This document shows positions 1 to 8,577 of a stretch of 52,601 bases of DNA, in pieces. The stretch is from Candidatus Acetothermia bacterium. GTDB lineage: Bacteria; Bipolaricaulota; Bipolaricaulia; UBA7950. The DNA is taken from contig JAJHSB010000006.1 of NCBI GenBank assembly GCA_022684035.1, positions 1 to 52,601 of the forward strand. Direction: 5' to 3'. The position numbers and the translations under genes are program-made. Positions within the stretch are counted from its first letter, which is position 1; every line of letters starts with the position of its first letter. Below the pieces are notes generated by a model. That model saw only the letters and a list, made by a program, of their open reading frames with translations, did not search any database and was not told where the DNA came from.

Positions 1-170
1 ATGACCAAATCTCAATTTCCAAACAATAACCAAATCCCAATAACCAAACTTCTATGAGCGATTTGTCAACAATCGAGGAAAAGACTCCGGCCTTTCTGTT
101 TGAGATTTTGGTCATTGGTCATTGAGATTTGTTTGGAAATTGGTGCTTGGAATTTGTGATTTCAAGTCCT
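1..170. repeat. Imperfect inverted repeat, intergenic
   Basis: The first bases carry an arm reading ccaaatctcaatttccaaac. A matching inverted arm (gagatttgtttggaaattgg) lies at about 124-143, with shorter copies of 'ttggtcattg' between. No reading frame of gene quality runs through it. Such self-complementary AT-rich blocks occur as dispersed intergenic repeats in many metagenome-derived genomes. I infer a non-coding repeat of that type. Confidence 0.5.
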
Positions 171-224
171 TTCCATTTTGCGCAAGACTTCAGACTTTAG
201 TATCTAAACGAGCATTATCTCTTT

Positions 225-302
225 GGGATTGCCACGAGTTCTACGAACTCTCGCAATGACAGAGGAAAAGAGAGATCAGTGAGGGCGGGTTTGAAACCCG
301 CC
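225..302. repeat. Dispersed 'gattgccacgag...cgcaatgac' repeat plus a GC-rich palindrome
   Basis: Positions 225-260 hold one copy of a repeat that recurs at about 22307-22341 and, in reverse orientation, near 38328 and 48321. Positions 282-302 form a near-perfect palindrome: a GGGCGGGTTT arm, then its complement AAACCCGCCC with one base between. The palindrome lies downstream of rpmE on the minus strand and could fold in that transcript. It lacks a following T-run in that direction, so I do not call it a terminator. The rest of 1-390 shows no gene. Confidence 0.6.
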
Positions 303-390
303 CCTACAGGTTATTTCGTGACTCACAGCTTCTGGATTCTGACTTCATATCCCCTAATCCATTTCTTTAGGGTCTGACCCCATTCCCGAT

Positions 391-603
391 TTAGCTTTCT
401 TTAGCTTTACTCGTGTACTTACGCTGGAATCGTTCTACTCGTCCTAACGTGTCAACGAAACGTTCTTCTCCGGTGAATGCAGGATGACATTGGGAGCAGA
501 CATCGATTCGCATCTGTGCAACCGTGGACATCGTGGCGAATGTTGCGCCACAAGCACACTTTATTTCGGCTTTTGTAAACTTTGGGTGTATCTTTTCTTT
601 CAT
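391..603 (-). CDS. rpmE: 50S ribosomal protein bL31
   Basis: This 70-residue protein is a component of the large ribosomal subunit. It begins MKEKIHPKF and contains the family's zinc-ribbon cysteines (CACG at about residues 17-20 and CSQCHP at about 36-41) followed by the basic tail RVERFQRKY. The length is normal for the zinc-binding (C+) form of bL31. It lies 15 bases downstream of rpsI on the same strand and is probably cotranscribed with it from the promoter at 1112-1140. The four cysteines suggest this is the zinc-replete paralogue; no C- form is visible in the window. Confidence 0.95.
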   Translation of the reverse strand: MKEKIHPKFTKAEIKCACGATFATMSTVAQMRIDVCSQCHPAFTGEERFVDTLGRVERFQRKYTSKAKES

Positions 604-618
604 TATTCTCTGTTCGGG

Positions 619-1056
619 TTAGCGTTTGGAGTATTGTTCACTCTTGCGTGCTTTTCTTAGCCCGTATTTTTTCCTTTCTACTCTTCGTGCGTCACGCGTA
701 AGCAGACCAGCCTGTTTCAGCACTGGACGGTATTCAGCCGAGACTCCCACTAAAGCACGTGCAATACCCAATTTCAAGGCATCGAGCTGCCCAGTGAATC
801 CGCCTCCCTTTAGTCGCGCTTTAACGTTGAATCGACCGACGGTCTCTGTTACGTGAAATGGCCGCTTGATCGTCTTCTCCAAATACTCATCAGTATAAAT
901 ATGGGCCGAAAAATAGTCATTTGCAACTCGTCCATTGACGGATATCGTTCCATCTCCTTCGGACAAGTAAACACGAGCGATCGATGCTTTACGTCGTCCA
1001 ATTGCGTGGACCATATTGCCTATTCGCTTTGGTAAGCGTTGTGGTTGTTCTTCCAC
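619..1056 (-). CDS. rpsI: 30S ribosomal protein uS9
   Basis: This 145-residue small-subunit protein contacts the tRNA anticodon region through its C-terminal tail. The core HAIGRRKASIARVYL and GGGFTGQ motifs and the terminal basic run ending YSKR are typical of uS9. The start is GTG at 1056, chosen because GGAGGAAGAG sits just upstream. The residues before HAIGRRK form a short N-terminal extension. In most bacteria rplM precedes rpsI directly. Here the upstream neighbour is hutU and a good promoter fills the gap, so the usual rplM-rpsI pair is split. Confidence 0.95.
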   Translation of the reverse strand: MEEQPQRLPKRIGNMVHAIGRRKASIARVYLSEGDGTISVNGRVANDYFSAHIYTDEYLEKTIKRPFHVTETVGRFNVKARLKGGGFTGQLDALKLGIARALVGVSAEYRPVLKQAGLLTRDARRVERKKYGLRKARKSEQYSKR

Positions 1057-1111
1057 TCTCTTCCTCCAGTTTCAATAAAATAATATCAGCGTAAATACGT
1101 AAATACAATAA

Positions 1112-1140
1112 ATAATACACGAGTCACTTTACATTGTCAA
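1112..1140 (-). promoter_or_regulatory. Sigma-70-type promoter for rpsI-rpmE
   Basis: Reading the minus strand, a perfect -35 TTGACA (1135-1140) is followed after 17 bases by TATTAT (1112-1117). The rpsI start lies about 55 bases further on. Spacing and sequence match the housekeeping consensus. This fits a separate transcription unit for the two ribosomal protein genes rather than read-through from hutU. Confidence 0.75.
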
Positions 1141-1159
1141 AATAACATACTAATTTCCG

Positions 1160-2815
1160 TTACAGCGCTTGCGTAAGCTTTGGGATGTTGATTCCTCTTT
1201 CTTTGGCCACTTCAATCGCCTCGGTATAACCGGCGTCAGCATGGCGAATAACGCCCATTCCCGGATCGGCTGTAAGGACACGTTTCAATCTTTCTGCTGC
1301 TTCCTCGGTTCCATCGGCGACGATGACCATTCCGGCGTGGATCGATTTTCCGATTCCTACTCCGCCACCATGATGAATACTGACCCATGTTGCTCCACAC
1401 ACACTATTTAATAGACCATTGAGAATCGGCCAGTCGGCAATGGCATCAGATCCGTCTTTCATCCCTTCAGTTTCGCGATGCGGAGATGCCACTGAACCTG
1501 CATCGAGATGATCTCGGCCGATAACGATCGGAGCAGCGACTTCTCCTCGCTTGACCAATTCATTGAATGCCAAGCCAGCTTTAGCTCTTTCGCCATATCC
1601 TAACCAGCAGATCCGTGCCGGCAGCCCCTGAAAGACCACTTTTTTTTGCGCTTCGTCAATCCAACGATGCAAAGATTGATTATCAGGAAAGAGCTCAAGG
1701 ATCATCCGGTCGGTACGGTAAATGTCGTTTGCATCACCAGAGAGGGCAACCCAGCGAAACGGTCCTTTCCCTTTGCAGAAGAGCGGTCGAATATACGCGG
1801 GAATAAACCCGGGAAAACGGAAGGCATCGGCAAGACCTGCGGTATGGGCTTGACCACGCAAATTGTTGCCGTAATCAAAGACGATCGCTCCCTGATCAAG
1901 GAAGTGGTTCATCGCTTCGACATGTATCACCATCGATTCAAACGACAATTTAATATATCTTGCGCGATCATTCTCACGCAACGTGAGCGCTCGGTAATAG
2001 GTCATTCCCTTGGGGACATAAGAGAGTTCATCATGTGCTGAAGTCTGATCAGTAACGACATCTGGGATAATTCCTTGCACCAACAACTGCGGATAAATAT
2101 CAGCCGCGTTTCCAAGCACGCCAACTGAAATAGGAGTCTCTTTCTTTAGGTGTTCTTTTGTTATTTGGATCGCTTCTGCAAGCGACTCGGTCGCTGTGTC
2201 GAGTTGTTTAAACTGCAAGCGACGCTCGATTTTTGCGGGATTGATCTCAACGATTATCCCCACTCCTTGATTCATCGTGATCGCTAATGGCTGGGCACCG
2301 CCCATCTCGCCTAACCCAGCAGTGAGAACGAGTTTTCCTTTTAATGTTCCATGAAAATGCTGGCGGGCGCACTCAGCGAGCGTCTCATAAGTCCCTTGTA
2401 AAATGCCTTGTGTGCCAATATAAATCCACGATCCAGCGGTCATCTGACCGTACATCGTAAGGCCTAATTCTTCCAGATCACGGAATTGTTCCCAAGTGGC
2501 CCAGTCAGGAACGATCAGCGAATTAGCGATTAGCACACGCGGGGCATCCGGGGTCGTTTTGAAGACTCCTACTGCGCGGCCTGATTGAACGATTAACGTC
2601 TCGTCATCTGCCAGTTCTTTCAAGGAATGGCAGATCAAATCAAAATCCTTCCACGACCGCGCTGCTTTTCCAGTCCCCCCATAAACGATCAGATTAGCAG
2701 GATCACCGGCTACTGCAGGATCAAGATTATTCATCAACATGCGATACGCTGCTTCTTGCAGCCAGCCACGACAATTAAGTTTGTTACCAATTGGAGCGGT
2801 GATATGCCGCGTCAT
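1160..2815 (-). CDS. hutU: Urocanate hydratase (urocanase)
   Basis: Urocanase converts urocanate to imidazolone propionate, the second step of histidine degradation, using tightly bound NAD+ as an electrophile. The protein has 551 residues, the usual length. The NAD-binding region shows the glycine motif [11 protein letters not shown] near residue 170, and the C-terminal part carries [12 protein letters not shown] and [13 protein letters not shown]. The ATG at 2815 has GAGGAGGAAC upstream. No hutH, hutI or formiminotransferase gene lies nearby, so the other steps must be encoded elsewhere. It fits the amino-acid-degrading profile of the window. Confidence 0.95.
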   Translation of the reverse strand: MTRHITAPIGNKLNCRGWLQEAAYRMLMNNLDPAVAGDPANLIVYGGTGKAARSWKDFDLICHSLKELADDETLIVQSGRAVGVFKTTPDAPRVLIANSLIVPDWATWEQFRDLEELGLTMYGQMTAGSWIYIGTQGILQGTYETLAECARQHFHGTLKGKLVLTAGLGEMGGAQPLAITMNQGVGIIVEINPAKIERRLQFKQLDTATESLAEAIQITKEHLKKETPISVGVLGNAADIYPQLLVQGIIPDVVTDQTSAHDELSYVPKGMTYYRALTLRENDRARYIKLSFESMVIHVEAMNHFLDQGAIVFDYGNNLRGQAHTAGLADAFRFPGFIPAYIRPLFCKGKGPFRWVALSGDANDIYRTDRMILELFPDNQSLHRWIDEAQKKVVFQGLPARICWLGYGERAKAGLAFNELVKRGEVAAPIVIGRDHLDAGSVASPHRETEGMKDGSDAIADWPILNGLLNSVCGATWVSIHHGGGVGIGKSIHAGMVIVADGTEEAAERLKRVLTADPGMGVIRHADAGYTEAIEVAKERGINIPKLTQAL

Positions 2816-2993
2816 CGTAATCAGTTCCTCCTCTATTTATAAAATTTCTTACTGCTAACAATGATACTCTAATATCTTGTTGCAGATCAATCGATCAGAC
2901 CGCCCGGAGATAATCCCTCTTAAAGAGATTACGGCGCTGACTTCTCGCTTCGTCGTAATGACAGAAAAGAGTTCATCGATTATCACGTAATAT

Positions 2994-3037
2994 TAATCTG
3001 AAATTAACAGAATAATAATCTGAAATTAACAGAATAG
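2994..3037. repeat. 22-bp tandem duplication in a non-coding gap
   Basis: A 22-base unit beginning taatctgaaattaacagaat is present twice in direct tandem. The surrounding gap (2816-3249) has no supportable gene. At about 2900-2965 it also holds a piece related to the dispersed 'cgcaatgaca' family (cgtcgtaatgacag). No function is visible. Confidence 0.7.
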
Positions 3038-3249
3038 ACTTTAAGTTATTACTGTTCATCTCTGCATGTCGCATCCGTGATAGAGCCAGGGACAGACACA
3101 GGCAACCGCAGAGAGGTGCAATCTTATTTTCATGCATACACTAAGATTATACACCTTAACGTATCGTTATTTAACAATTTAGTCGTTTGTTTCACCTCTC
3201 TCTTCTCTCTTCCTGCTGGCTTTTAGTATCTTTGGAGACAAAGTAGTAC

Positions 3250-3278
3250 TTGACTTGGAATCATTATGAAGATAGAAT
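3250..3278 (+). promoter_or_regulatory. Promoter for tRNA-Ser / tRNA-Arg
   Basis: TTGACT at 3250-3255 and TAGAAT at 3273-3278 are separated by 17 bases. They lie about 10 bases before the 5' end of tRNA-Ser, the normal geometry for a stable-RNA promoter. Confidence 0.75.
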
Positions 3279-3288
3279 CATCTTTGCT

Positions 3289-3380
3289 GGAAGGGTAGTC
3301 AAGTGGTCTACGACAGCGGCTTGCTAAGCCGTCGGCGGGTTGATGCTCGCCCGTGGGTTCAAATCCCACCCCTTCCGCCA
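3289..3380 (+). tRNA. tRNA-Ser (anticodon GCU)
   Basis: The acceptor stem pairs GGAAGGG with CCCTTCC, followed by a G discriminator and an encoded CCA. The anticodon loop CTTGCTAAG gives GCU, reading AGC/AGU serine codons. A long variable arm, typical of serine tRNAs, precedes the T arm with GTTCAAATC. It lies 11 bases before tRNA-Arg and shares its promoter. Confidence 0.93.
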
Positions 3381-3391
3381 AGTGGTGCGTT

Positions 3392-3465
3392 GCGCCCGTA
3401 GCTCAGTGGAATAGAGCGTCGCACTCCGGATGCGAAGGTCGGAGGTTCAACTCCTCTCGGGCGTA
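3392..3465 (+). tRNA. tRNA-Arg (anticodon CCG)
   Basis: A cloverleaf of about 74 bases: acceptor GCGCCCG pairs with CGGGCGT (a G-U at the first pair), D arm GCTC/GAGC, anticodon stem TCGCA/TGCGA with loop CTCCGGA giving CCG (codon CGG), and T loop TTCAACT. No CCA is encoded, unlike the tRNA-Ser before it, so the CCA tail must be added after transcription. Confidence 0.93.
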
Positions 3466-3586
3466 CTTTGATATAAATTGTTACAATTATAGATCGTTGA
3501 AAGTTTTTCAATTGCCATTAGTGCTGCGCTGTTAGGGAAATATCTCATTACCACTACATTCGAATTTGATTCTTTAAGAGGTAAAG

Positions 3587-5191
3587 ATGAGAAAGTTAGT
3601 ATGTGTCACCGGTGGAGTCCTTTCCGGTTTGGGCAAAGGAGTAGTGGCAGCCTCAATCGGTCTGCTCCTTAAATCACGCGGCTACCGTGTTACGATGCAA
3701 AAGATCGATCCTTATCTAAACGTTGATGCGGGAACGATGAATCCACGGGAACACGGTGAAGTATTTATCACGATTGACGGAAAGGAGACTGATCTTGACA
3801 TTGGTCGCTATGAGCGTTTTTTGAATGAAGATCTCACCGCGGACAATTCTATAACAACTGGTCAGGTTTATTGGAACGTTATTCGCCGAGAGCGTAACGG
3901 CGAATTTCTCGGCCAAACCGTGCAAATAATTCCCCATGTCACCGATGAGATAAAACGTCTGATCCGTCGACCAGTAGAAAAGGACGGCGCAGAGATTTCA
4001 GTCATCGAGGTAGGAGGAACAGTCGGCGATATCGAAGGCCTTCCGTTTCTGGAAGCATTACGGCAGCTTAAAGAAGAGATTCCACGTGAGGATATCGTCT
4101 TCATTCATGTTACCCTTCTTCCTCTCCTTACTTCTTCGGATGAACTGAAGACGAAACCGACACAGCATAGTGTGAAGGAACTGCGGGCGATCGGAATTCA
4201 GCCGGATATTATAGTTGCCCGTTGCAATCGACCAATTCCGAGAACGGCAAAAGCGAAGATCGCTTTATTCTGCTCTATTCCACCAACCCACGTCATCGAG
4301 GATCGCGATCTGCCTACGCCTTATGGTGCGCCGCTGGCACTGATGGAAGAAAAATTGGATCTCCGCATCTTGGAAAAACTGGCTCTGCCAATCGAGAGCG
4401 TGAACTTAGAAAGATGGAAGGCACTAACTGAACGGATCATAAAGCCGGCTCAACGGGTAAAGATTGGTCTTGTCGGCAAGTACACCGAGAACGGCGATTC
4501 GTACATCAGCATTACCGACGCATTTATCCATGCCGGAGCCGAACTGAATGTAGGGGTCGATATCACTTTTCTGTCAGCCGAACAAATGCAGCACGACGGC
4601 ATGGACCCTCTTCTCCATGATCTTGACGGCGTGCTGGTACCCGGTGGATTCGGTGAGCGCGGCATCGAAGGGAAAGTGAAGGCGATCACCTATTTGCGCG
4701 AGAATAAAATACCTTATTTCGGTATCTGTTTAGGAATGCAATGTGCGGTGATCGAGTTTGCACGCAATGTCGTAGGGCTAGACGGAGCGAATAGTACGGA
4801 GTTTGATCCTGCAACACCCTATCCAGTAATCGATTTGATGGAAGAACAGACTCAGGTAATGCAAAAAGGCGGTACAATGCGGTTGGGTGAATACGAAGCT
4901 GTGCTGCGGGACGACTCGAAGAGTTTCACTTACTACCGTTGTCGCCACATACGGGAGAGACACCGCCATCGGTTTGAATTCAACCCCGCCTTTCGGGAAG
5001 AACTGACACGCGCCGGAATGAGAGTCGCTGCGACCTCGCCGGACGGGCAATTAGTAGAGATCATTGAGCTCGTTGATCATCCGTGGTTCGTTGCTGTGCA
5101 ATTCCACCCGGAATTCCGCTCCCGTTTGCTCGCTCCTCATCCTCTCTTTGTGGGGTTTCTCAACGCATGTTTAACAAAAAAATCCTCCTGA
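3587..5191 (+). CDS. pyrG: CTP synthase
   Basis: This enzyme makes CTP from UTP with ATP and glutamine. The 534-residue length is typical. The N-terminal amidoligase domain starts with CVTGGVLSGLGKGVVAAS, which holds the P-loop-like ATP site, and includes the EVGGTVGDIEG segment. The C-terminal class I glutamine amidotransferase domain has the nucleophile elbow GICLGMQCAV and the catalytic HPEF near the end. AGAGG precedes the ATG. Its last 25 bases overlap the start of the lptC-like gene, so pyrG, lptC and lptB probably form one unit. CTP also feeds CMP-Kdo synthesis, which suits the LPS-export neighbours. Confidence 0.97.
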   Translation: MRKLVCVTGGVLSGLGKGVVAASIGLLLKSRGYRVTMQKIDPYLNVDAGTMNPREHGEVFITIDGKETDLDIGRYERFLNEDLTADNSITTGQVYWNVIRRERNGEFLGQTVQIIPHVTDEIKRLIRRPVEKDGAEISVIEVGGTVGDIEGLPFLEALRQLKEEIPREDIVFIHVTLLPLLTSSDELKTKPTQHSVKELRAIGIQPDIIVARCNRPIPRTAKAKIALFCSIPPTHVIEDRDLPTPYGAPLALMEEKLDLRILEKLALPIESVNLERWKALTERIIKPAQRVKIGLVGKYTENGDSYISITDAFIHAGAELNVGVDITFLSAEQMQHDGMDPLLHDLDGVLVPGGFGERGIEGKVKAITYLRENKIPYFGICLGMQCAVIEFARNVVGLDGANSTEFDPATPYPVIDLMEEQTQVMQKGGTMRLGEYEAVLRDDSKSFTYYRCRHIRERHRHRFEFNPAFREELTRAGMRVAATSPDGQLVEIIELVDHPWFVAVQFHPEFRSRLLAPHPLFVGFLNACLTKKSS

Positions 5192-5958
5192 TTCTAACAG
5201 GTATCATTGTCGCGGTCGCGCTCGCTCTCATTATCTTTACGCCAAAAGTAGCAATTGAAGAGCGAATGCAGGCAGCCGCTGCCGGGCTCGTCCTGCGTGG
5301 GTTTACTGATGATGGAATGCCATACTGGACCATTGTCGCACAGCGCGGGATTCTCGATGGCGAAGATTGGGAATTATTCACAATCGAATTTATTTTCTAC
5401 TATGAGGAGCGCCAACGATTGATCGCCACTGCACCGTCACTCTATCTGCTCCGAGGGGGTGATCGGGCACAACTCCATGGTGGCGTTGTCATTGAACGTG
5501 ACGATGGATATCGCTTGTTCACTCCAATGCTTAAATGGTGCACTGATGATAATATAATCTCCGCAGAACAGATAGAGATTACAAGCGATGACTTTGACCT
5601 TACAGCCAAGGGGTTTACATACAATCTTGATCAAGACCGATTCCATGCTGATGGTGGGTTTACCATCTTACTCGATGGGTTTTCAATTGTCGGCGATGTA
5701 ATCACGGAGACAGAGACAGGGTTGATAGTCATGGACCGCGTCAGCGCTACTGGAGATGACCATAAGATCATAACACCACAACTCTTCTTCTATCCCGGTA
5801 CACGCGAAATAACAGCCGAAGGTGGAGTCATTCTCTCATTTGACTCCGGGAGTATCAGGGCGAACTCATTACGTTATATGCTCGACGACGGCGCGTTTAC
5901 TGTGGAAGGTAAGGTACAAGTTACCTTGCACCATGATTTTTTCCTCGGTGAACGTTGA
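5167..5958 (+). CDS. lptC: LptC/OstA-like lipopolysaccharide export protein
   Basis: This 263-residue protein is anchored by one N-terminal membrane helix (about residues 4-24, KKILLILTGIIVAVALALII). The rest is a periplasmic beta-rich region of repeated hydrophobic/polar strands typical of the LptC and OstA (LptA) fold. In the family it receives LPS from LptBFG and passes it to LptA. The frame is open further upstream, but ATG at 5167 is chosen because the membrane helix follows directly. It overlaps pyrG by 25 bases and runs into lptB through a TGATG junction. It is longer than classical LptC (about 190 residues). The extra C-terminal part may be an LptA-like module, since no separate lptA is visible. 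Confidence 0.8.
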   Translation: MFNKKILLILTGIIVAVALALIIFTPKVAIEERMQAAAAGLVLRGFTDDGMPYWTIVAQRGILDGEDWELFTIEFIFYYEERQRLIATAPSLYLLRGGDRAQLHGGVVIERDDGYRLFTPMLKWCTDDNIISAEQIEITSDDFDLTAKGFTYNLDQDRFHADGGFTILLDGFSIVGDVITETETGLIVMDRVSATGDDHKIITPQLFFYPGTREITAEGGVILSFDSGSIRANSLRYMLDDGAFTVEGKVQVTLHHDFFLGER

Positions 5959-6701
5959 TGTTAGAAGCCATCGGGCTGACCAAAATTTACAATGGCCGCC
6001 GGGTTGTCAATTCCCTCTCCTTACAAGTAGAGAAAGGAAAGATCATCGGTCTTCTCGGTCCGAACGGTGCAGGAAAGACGACCGCTTTCCACATGATGAT
6101 TGGGTTTGTCGCGCCGGAGAAAGGGGAGGTCTATCTCGACGGCAAAGCGATAACCCGCCTGTCATTTTATTCTCGTGCCCGTCTGGGTATAGGATATCTG
6201 CCGCAAGAGCCGTCGGTCTTCACCAAAATGAGCGTCGTCGATAACTTAGACGCAATCCTTGAGTGGAATGTAAATCACAATACCGGCAAGGAGATACGCG
6301 AGGAATTACTGCGTGAATTCAAGCTCGAAAAACTACGTCATCAACGTGCCGGCACCCTCTCTTCCGGCGAACGACGCCGGGTAGAGATTGCCCGTACCCT
6401 GGCAACCTCGCCCTCCTACATTCTATTTGATGAACCCTTCTCCGGGATCGATCCGCTGGCAATCAGTGATCTCAAGCAGGAGATCATCGCGCTGCGCCAC
6501 AAAGGTATCGGTGTTATCATGACAGATCACAATGTGCGCGATATTATGGAGATCGTCGACTATCTCTATTTGATCAATGAAGGTAAACTCGTTGTCTCCG
6601 GTACACCGGAGGAGATCATCAATAACGAACTGGCACGCAAATTCTATTTGGGAGAAGAGTTTACACGGTCTGGCGGCGTTGATAGAGCTGCCGAACAATG
6701 A
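5958..6701 (+). CDS. lptB: LPS export ABC transporter ATPase LptB
   Basis: This cytoplasmic ATPase powers extraction of LPS from the inner membrane with LptF and LptG. About 247 residues show Walker [10 protein letters not shown], the Q-loop YLPQEPSVF, the signature LSSGERRRVEIAR, Walker B YILFDEPFSGIDP and the switch histidine in MTDHNVRD. The PQEPSVF and DEPFSGIDP wording is characteristic of LptB among ABC ATPases. ATG at 5958 overlaps the lptC stop; an upstream TTG at 5955 is possible. Its 3' end overlaps the 3' end of lgt on the opposite strand by 41 bases. Confidence 0.95.
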   Translation: MLEAIGLTKIYNGRRVVNSLSLQVEKGKIIGLLGPNGAGKTTAFHMMIGFVAPEKGEVYLDGKAITRLSFYSRARLGIGYLPQEPSVFTKMSVVDNLDAILEWNVNHNTGKEIREELLREFKLEKLRHQRAGTLSSGERRRVEIARTLATSPSYILFDEPFSGIDPLAISDLKQEIIALRHKGIGVIMTDHNVRDIMEIVDYLYLINEGKLVVSGTPEEIINNELARKFYLGEEFTRSGGVDRAAEQ

Positions 6702-7437
6702 TCAGGCCGGCGAAGAAGATGATGAGCACAGCGCTGGCCAGATGTGCAGCACGAAGCGGTCCAATCCAAAATTCGTCGGCACGCGTAAAACTGACGATGA
6801 ACCTTGCTGCTGCCGAGAGGACGAAATAAAGAGAAACAATAAATCCCTCTTTGTATCCATTTGCTCGAATGCGCCATAAGACAGTGAAGACCAACAAGTT
6901 CAGGATCATTTGATAGAGCATTGACGGGTGGATTGGAATGCCAGGAAACTGCGCTCCGGCCGGAGAACCAGGCGGAAAGACAATGCCCCATGGTAGATCA
7001 GTCGGTAAACCGTGCGCATCACCGTTAAGAAAATTACCCAACCGGCCGAGTGCCTGACCGAGGATCAGGCTGGGAGCGATTATATCGGCCATTGCCCAGA
7101 ACCGGATACCTTTCCAGCGGCAAAAGAAAAGAAGAGCGATTATCCCACCGATGATCCCGCCGTGGAGGGCCAACCCACCGCGCCAGACAGCAAAGATCTC
7201 AAGCGGGTTATGGCGGAAGAAATCCCACTGAAACGCAACGAAGTATAACCGCGCCCCAATGTAGGAGGCTGGGATGATGAGGAGAAATAGGTCAAGAATA
7301 CTCTCACGTGACAGAGGGAATGCTCTCTGTTTCACCTCACGACTGATCAACCAAAATGCAACTACTACCGCGATCCCATGTAATAGTCCATAGTAACGGA
7401 TTGTAAACGGACCAATCTCGATAAATATTGGGTGCAT
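6661..7437 (-). CDS. lgt: Phosphatidylglycerol:prolipoprotein diacylglyceryl transferase
   Basis: Lgt transfers diacylglycerol from phosphatidylglycerol to the lipobox cysteine of prolipoproteins, the first step of lipoprotein maturation, in the inner membrane. The 258-residue protein starts MHPIFIEIGPF and has about seven membrane helices. It carries the family signature GRLGNFLNGDAHG and YRYYGL-like N-terminal features (IRYYGLLHG). ATG 7437 is preferred over a longer upstream frame that adds a non-conserved polar leader. The gene ends inside the lptB coding region, so the two genes converge with overlapping tails. Confidence 0.95.
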   Translation of the reverse strand: MHPIFIEIGPFTIRYYGLLHGIAVVVAFWLISREVKQRAFPLSRESILDLFLLIIPASYIGARLYFVAFQWDFFRHNPLEIFAVWRGGLALHGGIIGGIIALLFFCRWKGIRFWAMADIIAPSLILGQALGRLGNFLNGDAHGLPTDLPWGIVFPPGSPAGAQFPGIPIHPSMLYQMILNLLVFTVLWRIRANGYKEGFIVSLYFVLSAAARFIVSFTRADEFWIGPLRAAHLASAVLIIFFAGLIIVRQLYQRRQTV

Positions 7438-7591
7438 ACTATCCCCTTGTCTATCTATATCGCGACAGAGAAATAAGGTATTGGGTTTATAACCTTTATC
7501 TTCTGCTGCCTCTTTACCCATTGCCTCGCGCTTTTCGCTTGAGATTGTTGCAGGTCCTCTCTCAATGACAGAAAAAAATACAGATGTATTG

Positions 7592-7664
7592 TGGGTGGTA
7601 CAGGACTTGAACCTATCACCTCATGCACGTCAAGCATGCGCTCTTCCAGATGAGCTAACCACCC
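7592..7664 (-). tRNA. tRNA-Val (anticodon GAC)
   Basis: On the minus strand the acceptor GGGTGGT pairs with ACCACCC, followed by an A discriminator. The anticodon stem CATGC/GCATG closes the loop TTGACGT, giving GAC (codons GUC/GUU). The T loop contains TTCAAGT. No CCA is encoded. It lies 7 bases downstream of tRNA-Cys and is probably cotranscribed with it. Confidence 0.92.
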
Positions 7665-7671
7665 GCTTGTG

Positions 7672-7743
7672 AGGCGGCGAGCGGATTTGAACCGCTGAAT
7701 GAGGGATTTGCAGTCCCTTGCCTTACCGCTTGGCTACGCCGCC
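7672..7743 (-). tRNA. tRNA-Cys (anticodon GCA)
   Basis: On the minus strand the acceptor GGCGGCG pairs with CGCCGCC, followed by U73 as usual for cysteine tRNA. The anticodon stem AGGGA/TCCCT closes the loop CTGCAAA, giving GCA. The T loop is TTCAAAT. It is the first gene of a two-tRNA cluster with tRNA-Val. Confidence 0.93.
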
Positions 7744-7887
7744 GGATCATGTACAGTCTAACTTATCATCTATACAAGAGCATCTACATACACAGCATCA
7801 ATGTGATTGCTTCCATTTAGATGCTTCAAACTCCAATTATATCGCAAGCGGTTGATGAGGTCAAATCGCATAAAATATCGGCTGATC

Positions 7888-8067
7888 GCTAAGTGGTCTA
7901 TTTCAGAAATACTGTTACGCACCTATTAATGTCGTCATTGCGGGCCGAAGGCGTGGCAATCTCGAAGTAATTAGATTGCTTCGTCAGTTGCTTCGCTCTT
8001 TCCTCGCAATGACCATGCTGTATCTGATTTGAATTCGTAACACAACTTATGAAATAGACTACTAAGC
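7888..8067. repeat. MITE-like inverted-repeat element (about 180 bp)
   Basis: Terminal arms at 7888-7905 (gctaagtggtctatttca) and 8050-8067 are inverted copies with 16 of 18 positions matching. A second inverted pair, GTTACG (7914-7919) and CGTAAC (8036-8041), sits inside. The centre (7934-8013) opens with gtcattgcg and closes with cgcaatgac, the ends of the dispersed repeat family of this window. There is no coding frame. The structure suggests a non-autonomous mobile element or a hairpin-forming intergenic unit. Confidence 0.65.
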
Positions 8068-8167
8068 AATCCGGAGAGAATAACTATAAGACCACGTTGC
8101 TGAGAAGTCGCTCTCTGGGCGGAGATGCTACAGCGTTTTTGGGAAGAGCTCGATTTCAAACAGATGT

Positions 8168-8577
8168 TTAGCCTTCCATCCGAATGCCGTTCTCAACGCA
8201 CCACTCGAGAAGAGTATCTTTGATCGTCTCGCCTTCGAATCGGTACCATTTCTCAAGCAGTCCAACCTCATTGAGGAAGGATTTATACCTTCCATATGCG
8301 CCCCGCGCCAAGAATAACCTGCGAACATTCTCTTCGAGTCCTGGAATCTCCCGCCTGATAAACTGCCACACAAGCCGTTGGCCCAGATCGAGGTCATTCT
8401 TGTGGGGAACTTTGATGTAGTTGCTGTTCGTCTCCACGTCTTCGGGGAGGTCGTCAACATCGGCTGCGTCAGAACGCCAAAAATCTGGCCTGTTGATCGA
8501 GAAATGTACACGACGTTGTCAAACTGAGGCTCGCTGTTTGCGAGTATGAAAGCAAGTTCAAGGTCATCGTACTTCAT
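8168..8577 (-). pseudogene. UPF0158 family protein, single frameshift
   Basis: Two frames together give one UPF0158-like protein of about 136 residues. The first starts at ATG 8577 with MKYDDLELAFILANSEPQ and runs to STGQIF. The second continues with DVDDLPEDV, YIKVPHKNDLDLG, RGAYGRYK and ends WCVENGIRMEG at 8168. The break is at a run of five A's on the plus strand (8479-8483); one more base there would read IFWRSDAADVDDL and join the frames exactly. UPF0158 function is unknown. Everything else looks intact, so this is either a recent mutation or a homopolymer sequencing error. Confidence 0.75.

Noticed and set aside
282-302. Intrinsic terminator for rpmE
   Set aside because: The palindrome is strong but not followed by a T-run on the minus strand, and such palindromes are common dispersed repeats.
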